DNA from: Alistipes sp.
GTDB taxonomy: Bacteria > Bacteroidota > Bacteroidia > Bacteroidales > Rikenellaceae
Reading direction: 5' to 3'
DNA: 5,272 nt
NCBI GenBank assembly: GCA_017628595.1
Contig: JAGBYV010000297.1
Coordinates: 1-5,272, forward strand
Numbering within the stretch: position 1 is the stretch's first letter; every line of letters begins with the position of its first letter. This document shows, in pieces, positions 1 through 5,221 of this stretch. Position numbers and translations under genes: made by a program. Below the pieces are notes generated by a model. That model saw nothing but the letters and a program-made list of their open reading frames with translations, was not told where the DNA came from and made no database searches.

Positions 1-1
1 A

Positions 2-184
2 TTACTTAATTTCACGATGTACTGTTACCTTCTTCAAGTAAGGATTGTACTTCTTACGCTCCAAACGATCGGGTGTGTTCTTCTTGTTCTTTGTGGTGAT
101 GTAGCGTGACATACCTGCAACGCCTGACTCCTTCTGCTCTGTGCACTCGAGGATCACCTGAACTCTGTTACCTTTCTTTGCCAT
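2..184 (-). CDS. rpmG: 50S ribosomal protein L33
   Basis: This is a 60-residue, highly basic protein of the bL33 family, a small component of the large ribosomal subunit near the E site. The family signature is clear in the middle: [15 protein letters not shown], then KKYNPYLKK and a C-terminal TVHREIK that matches the usual L33 ending. The zinc-binding form has two CxxC pairs. Here only Cys14 (ECTEQ) remains and the second pair is replaced by NPYL, so this is the zinc-independent C-minus type. The gene lies 16 bp downstream of rpmB on the same strand and is almost certainly co-transcribed with it. An AAGGA sequence at 188-192 lies 3 nt before the ATG and may act as a ribosome binding site, although Shine-Dalgarno use is weak in this phylum. 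The stop codon is two bases from the window edge. In many Bacteroidota a small DUF4295 protein and ftsY come next; that is expectation, not seen here. Confidence 0.97.
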   Translation of the reverse strand: MAKKGNRVQVILECTEQKESGVAGMSRYITTKNKKNTPDRLERKKYNPYLKKVTVHREIK

Positions 185-200
185 TTGTCCTTAATAATTT

Positions 201-434
201 TTAGTAAACCTTCTTAGGAGCAACGGCCTCCTTCAGAGCGGCAGCCAAGCCCTTCTTGTTAATAGTTTTCATACCGGCAGTTGTTACCTTCAAAGTAAAC
301 CAACGGCCCTCCTCCTCAGACCAGAAACGCTTTGTCTTCAAGTTAGTGTTGAACTTGCGCTTGGTCTTGCGGTTTGAGTGAGAAACGTTGTTACCCACTA
401 CAGCAGTTTTACCTGTAATTTCGCAAACTCTCAT
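201..434 (-). CDS. rpmB: 50S ribosomal protein L28
   Basis: This is a 77-residue basic protein of the bL28 family, part of the large ribosomal subunit. The N-terminus MRVCEITGKTAVVGNNVSHS is the diagnostic L28 opening (VC.ITGK...GNN.SH). It is followed by RKTKRKFNTNLKTKRFW and the LKVTTAGMKTINKKG region typical of the longer, E. coli-like form. Length matches that form. Only one cysteine (Cys4) is present, so the zinc-binding CxxC pairs of the C-plus type are absent, as in the adjacent L33. The gene leads a minus-strand operon with rpmG. A promoter with a perfect -7 box lies at 479-508. The leader between the expected transcription start and the ATG is about 38 nt and A-rich, with no well-placed Shine-Dalgarno sequence, as is normal for Bacteroidota. 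Confidence 0.97.
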   Translation of the reverse strand: MRVCEITGKTAVVGNNVSHSNRKTKRKFNTNLKTKRFWSEEEGRWFTLKVTTAGMKTINKKGLAAALKEAVAPKKVY

Positions 435-478
435 TGTTTTTTAAGTTTTAGTTTTAATCCCCTCACAATAAGGGTGTG

Positions 479-508
479 CAAAGATAGTCAAAAAAAACGA
501 AACGACAA
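479..508 (-). promoter_or_regulatory. Promoter of the rpmB-rpmG operon
   Basis: Read on the minus strand, TATCTTTG (479-486) is an exact match to the Bacteroidota -7 consensus TAnnTTTG. GGTTG, with TTG at 506-508, forms the -33 element, and the spacer is 19 bp, the spacing usual for the primary sigma factor of this phylum. Transcription should start around 472-475, giving a leader of roughly 40 nt before the rpmB ATG at 434. The spacer carries a run of eight T's on the minus strand. The promoter sits between the hydrolase stop codon (529) and rpmB, so the ribosomal operon has its own start and need not depend on read-through. Confidence 0.8.
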
Positions 509-528
509 CCTTCGGCGTGAAAATTTCA

Positions 529-1350
529 TTAAATATTCTCCTCAGTCTCGGTTTTACCCGTTACAAATGCCAAAAGAGCCTCGGCACAGGCCTCGCTCTG
601 CTCGATAAATCCCATGTGTCCCGACTCTGCGAGCCACGCCACCTCGGCCTGCGGGTGCGAAGCCACAATCTGCTCGGCTACCTCCGCGGGGATGTAGCCA
701 TCCTTGCGTCCCAAGATGAAGAGCTGGCGTACGCCGCACTCGCGTAGCATCTGATTCTGATCTGCGCGCTCCATCATACCGTTCAGCAGAGCCACGATGC
801 CCTCATCTTCGGTGATATATACCTGCTCGGTCAGGTCGGCGATGTATGATTGTAATCGACGGCGGTTCTGCTCGGCAAAGCCTGCCTCGGGAGCTACACG
901 TGCCAGTGCCTCCTTCTTGCCTGCCTTGACAAGAGCTATTTCGCGCTGACGGTTCTCCTTCTTCTGCTCGGTATCGGGATTGGGTGTTGAGCTCAGAAGC
1001 ACTACGCCATCCAGACGCTCCTTGTGGCGCGCACAGAATGCCAGTGCCACGTAGCCACCCATCGAGTGACCCACCATTGTGCATTTCTCGATGCCAAGTG
1101 CATCCAGCATATCTCGCAATACGTCAGCCATCATCTCCATCGTATGCTTCTCGCCCAGTATCTGTGAGATACCGTGACCGGGGATATCGACCGTGATGAC
1201 ACGGACGCTGGGGGTAAGTAGTGGTGTGAAGTCATCCCATACATACATCGACTCCAGATAACCGTGCAACAGCACTACGCACTTATCTCCCTTGCCCGAA
1301 TCGGCAATGTGCAGAGCCACGGGGCCCGCCATTAAAAATTTCTCTTTCAT
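529..1350 (-). CDS. Alpha/beta-fold hydrolase, substrate unknown
   Basis: This is a 273-residue single-domain alpha/beta hydrolase with no signal peptide or membrane segment, so probably cytoplasmic. The N-terminal sheet carries the oxyanion motif LLHGYLES (HG at 29-30) and VDIPGHG (54-60). The nucleophile elbow GHSMGG (94-99) places the catalytic serine at Ser96. The acid is Asp217 in LGRKDGYIP, just after a beta strand, and the histidine is His245 in ESGHMGF. All three catalytic residues are in the standard order and spacing. The charged stretch at about 125-200 is the helical cap that normally sets substrate choice. Relatives include MenH-like enzymes, esterases and haloperoxidase-like proteins; nothing seen allows a choice. 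The ATG at 1350 is used; Met7 is a possible later start. The gene is divergent from tamL and is followed by the ribosomal operon promoter, so it is probably a single-gene unit. Its base composition is visibly more G/C-rich than the araC gene in this window. Confidence 0.93.
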   Translation of the reverse strand: MKEKFLMAGPVALHIADSGKGDKCVVLLHGYLESMYVWDDFTPLLTPSVRVITVDIPGHGISQILGEKHTMEMMADVLRDMLDALGIEKCTMVGHSMGGYVALAFCARHKERLDGVVLLSSTPNPDTEQKKENRQREIALVKAGKKEALARVAPEAGFAEQNRRRLQSYIADLTEQVYITEDEGIVALLNGMMERADQNQMLRECGVRQLFILGRKDGYIPAEVAEQIVASHPQAEVAWLAESGHMGFIEQSEACAEALLAFVTGKTETEENI

Positions 1351-1441
1351 AGTAGTATACTTTTCGGCAGTAAAATTAGTAAAAATTTACGAAGCAACCC
1401 CTCTTGGATGCTCTGTTTCGTTGTTTGTTGTGCTATAAAAC

Positions 1442-1459
1442 AATTCTCTTAAGAGAATT
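1442..1459. promoter_or_regulatory. 18-bp perfect palindrome, candidate operator at tamL promoter
   Basis: AATTCTCTTAAGAGAATT is a perfect inverted repeat with no central spacer. After one mismatched pair it continues for three more paired bases on each side (AAA at 1438-1440, TTT at 1461-1463), giving a 26-bp near-palindrome. Its right end overlaps the TTTG -33 box of the tamL promoter (1461-1464). Symmetry and position fit a binding site for a dimeric DNA-binding protein controlling tamL and perhaps the divergent hydrolase. It is not followed by a T-run at a gene end, so it is not a terminator. The cognate protein is unknown. Confidence 0.5.
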
Positions 1460-1460
1460 A

Positions 1461-1492
1461 TTTGCTCATCGCAGGAAATATTACTATTTTTG
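1461..1492 (+). promoter_or_regulatory. Promoter of tamL
   Basis: TTTG at 1461-1464 and TATTTTTG at 1485-1492 match the Bacteroidota -33 and -7 (TAnnTTTG) elements, with a 20-bp spacer. Transcription would start at about 1496-1500, leaving roughly 50 nt of leader before the preferred ATG at 1551. The -33 box directly abuts the palindrome at 1442-1459. Confidence 0.75.
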
Positions 1493-1550
1493 AACATTAA
1501 TTTGGTGAGGTGTGCCCATAGTGTGGGCCGAGTTTTTTACAGCAAGATCT

Positions 1551-3935
1551 ATGTCACAGCGATTGCGTGCAATATTATTACTCTGTGTGTTGGGCATCCT
1601 ATGCTCAGCGTGCAGTGTTACGCGTCGTCTGTCGCAGGGTGAATATTTGTTGCAGAAGGTAAGGATCGAGGACGACAATTCTATCCAGAAGAGTGAGCGA
1701 ATCACCCCTATGGAGTTAGAGCAGTATGTGCGTCAGACCCCCAATAAGCACTTCCTTGGAACCAACTTCTATGTGTGGGCATACAACCTGGCAAATCCCG
1801 AGAAGGATAACTGGTGGAACAACCTCAAGCGTAAGGTGGGCGAGGAGCCCGTATTGCTTGATCCGATGCTCACGCAGCGCAGTGCTCAGAATCTGAAGAC
1901 ATATATGGATTCGCGAGGATACTACTCCTCTACGGTCAATTATGAGGTTGACACCACACGCCGAAGCAAGCGAGCATATGTCACCTACCGCACTCATCAG
2001 GGCGAACCCTACCGCATCAAGAGCATGGCGTATGACTTCCGTGACAAGCAGCTCGCTCCCGTCATTGAGTCCGATACGGCGCAGTCGCTCATTAAGGTTG
2101 GTAATATATTTGATATAACGGCTCTGGATCGTGAGCGCGAACGCATCGCTGCATATCTCAACGACAGAGGTTATTACAACTTCTCTATCAATAACATCGA
2201 GTACCGCGTCGATACGCTGGGCGGCGACCGTAAGGTAGGCATAAGAATGATCGTGAAGCGAAACATTACGGGTTACGACGAGCGCGGCCAGGCTATAGAG
2301 GAGAATAACAGAGTGTACCGTATTGCTGAGATCAATGTACTCTCGGACTATGATCCTTCTATAGACAGGGAGGAACGCGATAGATTGATGCAGGATACCC
2401 TTTATTATAAGGGACTGAATATAATTTCACGCGATGGCAAGCCCAATGTGCGTCCCGAGGTTATGCATGCGGCTATTCCCATATCGCCCAATACAACGTA
2501 TAGCGCTTCAGAGGTTAACCGTACCTACAATGAGATCATGTCGCTTGGTTACTTCAAGAGTGCGCGTATAGTATTTGAGGAGATCCCGCGTGAGGAGAAT
2601 GAGAAACTCATTGTACACTATGCTGGTGATGGCCGTGAGGCCTATACGCCACGACAATTCGACGATATTGAGGAGGGATATCTGCGCTGCCAGATACTTG
2701 CCTCACCCACTCTGAAGCAGGGATTTAACGTAGAGCTGGAGGGTAGTACAACCTCGAGCTTCTATGGAGTGAGTGCTACGGTGGGATATCAGAACCGTAA
2801 CCTTTTCCGTGGTGTGGAGACGCTCAATACATCCGTTACATTCGGTCACGAGTATATGAAGGCTCCCCGCACGTCGCGACGTCGTGCCAATGAGGTGGGA
2901 CTTACAGCCGGTCTTTCGTTCCCGCGCTTTATTGCTCCTTTCAATATCTCTACGCGCAACGTGAATATGCCGCGAACAAAGGTCGAGCTCTCGTTCAACT
3001 ATCAGGATCGTCCCTACTATCGTCGTGATCTGACACGTGCTACGTGGAGCTATTCATGGCGAAGCCTGAATGGACGTTATAATTATCAGTTGCGCCCCAT
3101 CGACTTGAACTGGATTCACGTGGGCTATATCGACCAGAATTTCTTCTCTTCACTTGAGAATGAGTATTTGCGACAGAGTTATTTCACGCAGGCCATTGTC
3201 GGTCTGTCGGCATCATATACCTACAACAATCAGGGTAAGAATATCGGTGGTAACGCAACGCTTATGCACGCCAATTTCGAGTCATCGGGTAATGTGCTGA
3301 ATCTCTTCGAACGTGCTTTTTCGAAGAAGACACCCGAGGGATATTACAATATTCTCGGTGTGCGTTATTCGCAGTATGTGCGTGGTGATATCAGTCTGAG
3401 CCGCAAGATTGTAACGGGCGAGAAGACCGCCTTTGCTGGACGTATCTTTGCGGGTGTGGGTGTGCCCTATGGTAACTCTACGGCCTTGCCTTTCGACCGA
3501 TTGTTCTATGTTGGTGGTAGCAATAGTATGCGTGGCTGGACGCCTCGTACCCTTGGCCCTGGCAATACGCCTGCGCAGGATACTCCATACCCCGTGCAGA
3601 TGGGTGATATGCGCCTGGAGGCAAATCTTGAGTTCCGCTTCCCCATTTGGGGCATGTTCCATGGTGCTACTTTTGTTGATGTGGGTAACGTATGGTATCT
3701 CGGAGGTAAACGTGCCCAGGTTCCCGAGGATGGAGTATTCCGCTGGAATCGTTTCTATAAGCAGCTCGGTATGAATACGGGTCTTGGTCTGCGCGTTGAT
3801 ATTACGTTTGTGATTCTGCGTTTGGACTGGGGTATTCAGCTTCATAATCCCAATATGCCTACGGGTGAGCGTTGGATTCATAATCTACGCTGGGAGAATA
3901 CGGCACTTAACTTCGGTGTGGGCTATCCCTTCTAA
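1551..3935 (+). CDS. tamL: Omp85-family outer membrane lipoprotein, TamL/TamA-like
   Basis: This is a 794-residue outer membrane assembly factor of the Omp85 family. Residues 1-20 form a lipoprotein signal peptide (positive start, Leu-rich core) ending in LCSAC, so Cys21 is the likely lipidated residue. The following SVTRR lacks the acidic surface-export signal, which fits a periplasm-facing anchor. About three POTRA-like repeats follow, each marked by a helix and a G-Y-Y/F turn: RGYY at 122-125, RGYY at 206-209 and LGYFKSA at 332-338. The beta-barrel runs from about 375 to the end. It contains GGSNSMRGW (655-663), whose Arg661 is the conserved L6-loop arginine of Omp85 proteins, and it ends in Phe. 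The lipid anchor plus POTRAs plus barrel is the hallmark of Bacteroidota TamL, which partners TamB; a BamA paralogue is the alternative. An upstream GTG at 1512 stays in frame (+13 residues), but the ATG at 1551 gives a compact signal peptide. No tamB follows. Confidence 0.9.
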   Translation: MSQRLRAILLLCVLGILCSACSVTRRLSQGEYLLQKVRIEDDNSIQKSERITPMELEQYVRQTPNKHFLGTNFYVWAYNLANPEKDNWWNNLKRKVGEEPVLLDPMLTQRSAQNLKTYMDSRGYYSSTVNYEVDTTRRSKRAYVTYRTHQGEPYRIKSMAYDFRDKQLAPVIESDTAQSLIKVGNIFDITALDRERERIAAYLNDRGYYNFSINNIEYRVDTLGGDRKVGIRMIVKRNITGYDERGQAIEENNRVYRIAEINVLSDYDPSIDREERDRLMQDTLYYKGLNIISRDGKPNVRPEVMHAAIPISPNTTYSASEVNRTYNEIMSLGYFKSARIVFEEIPREENEKLIVHYAGDGREAYTPRQFDDIEEGYLRCQILASPTLKQGFNVELEGSTTSSFYGVSATVGYQNRNLFRGVETLNTSVTFGHEYMKAPRTSRRRANEVGLTAGLSFPRFIAPFNISTRNVNMPRTKVELSFNYQDRPYYRRDLTRATWSYSWRSLNGRYNYQLRPIDLNWIHVGYIDQNFFSSLENEYLRQSYFTQAIVGLSASYTYNNQGKNIGGNATLMHANFESSGNVLNLFERAFSKKTPEGYYNILGVRYSQYVRGDISLSRKIVTGEKTAFAGRIFAGVGVPYGNSTALPFDRLFYVGGSNSMRGWTPRTLGPGNTPAQDTPYPVQMGDMRLEANLEFRFPIWGMFHGATFVDVGNVWYLGGKRAQVPEDGVFRWNRFYKQLGMNTGLGLRVDITFVILRLDWGIQLHNPNMPTGERWIHNLRWENTALNFGVGYPF

Positions 3936-3943
3936 TTTTCTAC

Positions 3944-3963
3944 AATCGCGTCGTGCGATTTTC
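3944..3963 (+). terminator. Probable rho-independent terminator of tamL
   Basis: Nine bases after the tamL stop codon, AATCGC (3944-3949) and GCGATT (3955-3960) form a 6-bp stem around the loop GTCGT. The downstream arm runs into TTTT before a C. The stem is short and the T-run is only four, so termination may be partial, but the placement right behind the stop codon is what one expects. Confidence 0.5.
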
Positions 3964-3976
3964 TCCTATAAAACAT

Positions 3977-4013
3977 AAAAAAAGTGGTAAAATGTTATAA
4001 AACATTTCACCAC
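3977..4013 (-). terminator. Strong minus-strand rho-independent terminator
   Basis: The arms at 3984-3996 and 4001-4013 pair over 13 positions with one mismatch around the tetraloop at 3997-4000. On the minus strand the hairpin is followed at once by TTTTTTT (3977-3983), the classic intrinsic terminator arrangement. On the plus strand the hairpin is followed by CGTGTT, so it should not stop tamL transcripts efficiently. It lies about 160 bp beyond the araC stop codon and could end the araC message. It also ends the short transcript predicted from the promoter at 4068-4097. Confidence 0.7.
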
Positions 4014-4016
4014 CGT

Positions 4017-4034
4017 GTTAGGTTAGTTAGGTTA
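4017..4034. repeat. Tandem 9-bp direct repeat
   Basis: GTTAGGTTA occurs twice without a gap (4017-4025 and 4026-4034), in the linker between the two hairpins of the candidate small RNA. In that RNA it reads UAACCUAAC twice. A repeated unpaired segment could be a double target-pairing site, but two copies of an A/T-rich 9-mer could also be replication slippage. Confidence 0.6.
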
Positions 4035-4067
4035 ATGAGAAGTGTGGGTTGCCCCACATTGCTTTAA

Positions 4068-4097
4068 CAAAGATACGCAATTTTTTTATTTTGCAAA
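4068..4097 (-). promoter_or_regulatory. Orphan minus-strand promoter in the tamL-araC gap
   Basis: On the minus strand TATCTTTG (4068-4075) is an exact TAnnTTTG -7 box, identical to that of the rpmB promoter. TTTG (4094-4097) upstream is a plausible -33 box, with an 18-bp spacer, one base shorter than usual. The promoter lies after the araC stop codon and points at no downstream minus-strand gene, because the next gene, tamL, is on the opposite strand. The only thing it can express locally is the short hairpin-containing transcript ending at 3977. Confidence 0.5.
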
Positions 4098-4171
4098 TGA
4101 TATTTTCTCTTTTTATTCAATAAGAGCAATATTTTGCTTTTTAGTTTTTAAAATATTTGCATAATTCTCCG

Positions 4172-5107
4172 TTACATTGCCATGCTTTCTATCTGATCTT
4201 CCGTTTCGTTGGTCTCTTTTGAATTATTCTCTCTTGCGGCCGAATCCATAGCATCCATGTTGCAGTGTGTGCTGCGATAGATTGCAGGTGTGGTGCCGTA
4301 TTGTTTTTTGAATAGTTTAATGAAGTGCGATGTATTGGGGAATGTACACTCTATGCCAATCTCTGAAATTGACTTTGATGTTGAAATCAACAGAAGTCTT
4401 GACTGTATAAGTCGTTGTTTGATGAACCAGCGGTGGGGTGGCATGAAGAAGTGGCGCTTGAACTCTTTCTTAAACGATGTGAGTGATCTGTTGCACATAG
4501 TGGCTAACTCTTCTATTGCCAGGTCGCTGAATATATTCGAGTATATAATCTGCTCGAAGTTGTCGTTGGCCGAATCTACATTGCTTAGCACTTTGCTCTT
4601 CAGACAGCAGTCTCTTTGTGAAATGATCAGATATATCAGCTCTGTCATCTTCATATCTTCTGCCGCTTCGTCGTGCATAAAGCTATTCTCCTGCAGATAA
4701 CTTGTCAGATGCGTGAAGTAACTGCGCATAACTGATGTTGCGGGCATTGATATATGGGTTTGTCGTCGGCAACGATCACAGAGGTGTGTATTAGTTATGT
4801 TGATCGAGTGTGCCATATTGAGATTGAGCAATATGCGTTGTAGCTGCGACGGCGAGTAGTATATCACTATCTCCTCATAAGGCTTTCCTTCATCCAATCT
4901 CTCTTCGACATAGTGATTGCCTCCACCCATATAGAAGATCTCACCCTTGTTAATCGTGTGACGTTCGTCACCGTAATAGATGTACTTTGAACCACGCTGA
5001 ACGTAGCCAATTGCACATCGTGTCAGCTTCATTAGGTGTATGCCTACGTGTTCGTTTTCTACATACTTCACAATCGAAGGCTGGCTCTCCTTGTCAATTT
5101 GTTTCAT
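4172..5107 (-). CDS. AraC family (ExsA-like) transcriptional regulator
   Basis: This is a 311-residue one-component transcription factor. Residues 25-95 are a cupin-like sensor region (GYVQRGSKYIYYGD, then NKGEIFYMGGGNHY), which in this family binds a small ligand or partner protein. A middle segment carries a CxxC pair (Cys110, Cys113) and a Cys167-Cys168 doublet. The DNA-binding domain spans about 183-280 with two helix-turn-helix units: the first around DLAIEELATMCNRSLTSFKKEFKRHF (196-220), the second around SISEIGIECTFPNTSHFIKLFKK (246-268). It closes with the signature YGTTPAIYR (270-278). A polar, acidic tail of about 30 residues follows. There is no signal peptide, so it is cytoplasmic. 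The gene is divergent from a truncated plus-strand gene, with repeat elements between them, suggesting it controls that gene and perhaps itself. The ligand cannot be predicted. Composition is more A/T-rich than the hydrolase and tamL. Confidence 0.93.
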   Translation of the reverse strand: MKQIDKESQPSIVKYVENEHVGIHLMKLTRCAIGYVQRGSKYIYYGDERHTINKGEIFYMGGGNHYVEERLDEGKPYEEIVIYYSPSQLQRILLNLNMAHSINITNTHLCDRCRRQTHISMPATSVMRSYFTHLTSYLQENSFMHDEAAEDMKMTELIYLIISQRDCCLKSKVLSNVDSANDNFEQIIYSNIFSDLAIEELATMCNRSLTSFKKEFKRHFFMPPHRWFIKQRLIQSRLLLISTSKSISEIGIECTFPNTSHFIKLFKKQYGTTPAIYRSTHCNMDAMDSAARENNSKETNETEDQIESMAM

Positions 5108-5144
5108 TCTTTGTTAATTTATATGATTATTTATATTTGTCACT

Positions 5145-5152
5145 CAAAGTTG
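5145..5152 (-). promoter_or_regulatory. Possible -7 element for araC
   Basis: On the minus strand CAACTTTG (5145-5152) differs from the TAnnTTTG consensus at one base. It is about 38 nt upstream of the araC ATG, a sensible leader length. No TTTG/TTG lies at the right distance; the AAAATACTG-like repeats occupy that position instead. That would fit a promoter dependent on, or blocked by, a bound regulator. The match is modest and could be chance in A/T-rich DNA. Confidence 0.25.
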
Positions 5153-5155
5153 GCC

Positions 5156-5186
5156 AAAATACTGTATAAAATGCAGTAAAATACTG
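5156..5186. promoter_or_regulatory. AAAATACTG repeat cluster, candidate AraC operator
   Basis: AAAATACTG occurs exactly at 5156-5164 and 5178-5186, 22 bp apart, about two helical turns. A 7-of-9 match, AAAATGCAG, lies between them at 5168-5176. The same bases also read as alternating inverted half-sites: TACTG (5160-5164), CAGTA (5174-5178) and TACTG (5182-5186). AraC-type proteins usually bind pairs of direct repeats about 21 bp apart, and this cluster sits between the regulator gene and the divergent partial gene. It is therefore a reasonable operator for autoregulation, target control or both. Confidence 0.45.
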
Positions 5187-5194
5187 AAATATAT

Positions 5195-5203
5195 TATATT
5201 TTG
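5195..5203 (+). promoter_or_regulatory. Possible -7 element of the divergent gene
   Basis: TATATTTTG resembles the TAnnTTTG -7 box with one extra base, and would start transcription near 5208-5211, shortly before the ATG at 5222. There is no -33 TTTG at the expected spot, which is filled by the repeat at 5178-5186. This fits an activator-dependent promoter, but the A/T-rich context makes chance matches likely. Confidence 0.25.
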
Positions 5204-5221
5204 TTAATATTGAGTATTTAT

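Larger units (their letters stand above)
3977..4062 (-). ncRNA. Candidate small RNA between tamL and araC
   Basis: A minus-strand promoter at 4068-4097 should start transcription at about 4061-4064, and a strong terminator ends at 3977, defining an RNA of roughly 85 nt. Three parts are visible. A 5' hairpin has stem TGTGGG/CCCACA around a 4-nt loop (4043-4058), extendable by one G-U and one A-U pair. A roughly 27-nt linker, apparently unpaired, holds two tandem 9-mers. The 3' terminator hairpin with its U-tail follows. This is the usual architecture of a bacterial trans-acting small RNA. I do not recognise it as 6S, tmRNA, RNase P, SRP RNA or a known riboswitch. It could instead be the 3' untranslated region of araC, or a leader for a 10-residue peptide starting at 4059. 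Existence is inferred from the sequence only. Confidence 0.4.

Noticed and set aside
491..516. Terminator for the hydrolase (weak CGAA/TTCG stem followed by eight T's, minus strand)
   Set aside because: The stem has only four pairs with a large loop, and the T-run is explained as the spacer of the rpmB promoter.
803..1084. Other frames inside the hydrolase (also 984-1196 on the plus strand)
   Set aside because: They overlap a gene with an intact catalytic triad and show no recognisable motifs.
1371..1397. Possible hydrolase promoter (minus strand TAATTTTA with TTG 16 bp upstream)
   Set aside because: The -7 box misses the final G of TAnnTTTG and the spacer is too short. No better candidate was seen, so the hydrolase promoter is left unassigned.
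3282..3881. 199-codon open frame on the minus strand inside tamL
   Set aside because: It lies wholly antisense to a convincing Omp85 barrel, has no domain-like features, and its composition follows the codon pattern of the opposite strand. It is a shadow frame.
3984..4058. CRISPR-like or riboswitch-like structure from closely spaced hairpins
   Set aside because: There is no regular repeat-spacer pattern and no downstream gene in the right orientation for a riboswitch. The promoter and terminator fit a small RNA better.
4123..4142. Hairpin AGCAA-TATT-TTGCT with flanking A/T pairs just after araC
   Set aside because: It is low in GC, lacks a T-run on the minus strand, and lies in very A/T-rich DNA where such stems are common.
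4290..4700. 136-codon plus-strand frame inside araC
   Set aside because: It is antisense to clear double helix-turn-helix coding sequence, with no promoter signal in front of it.
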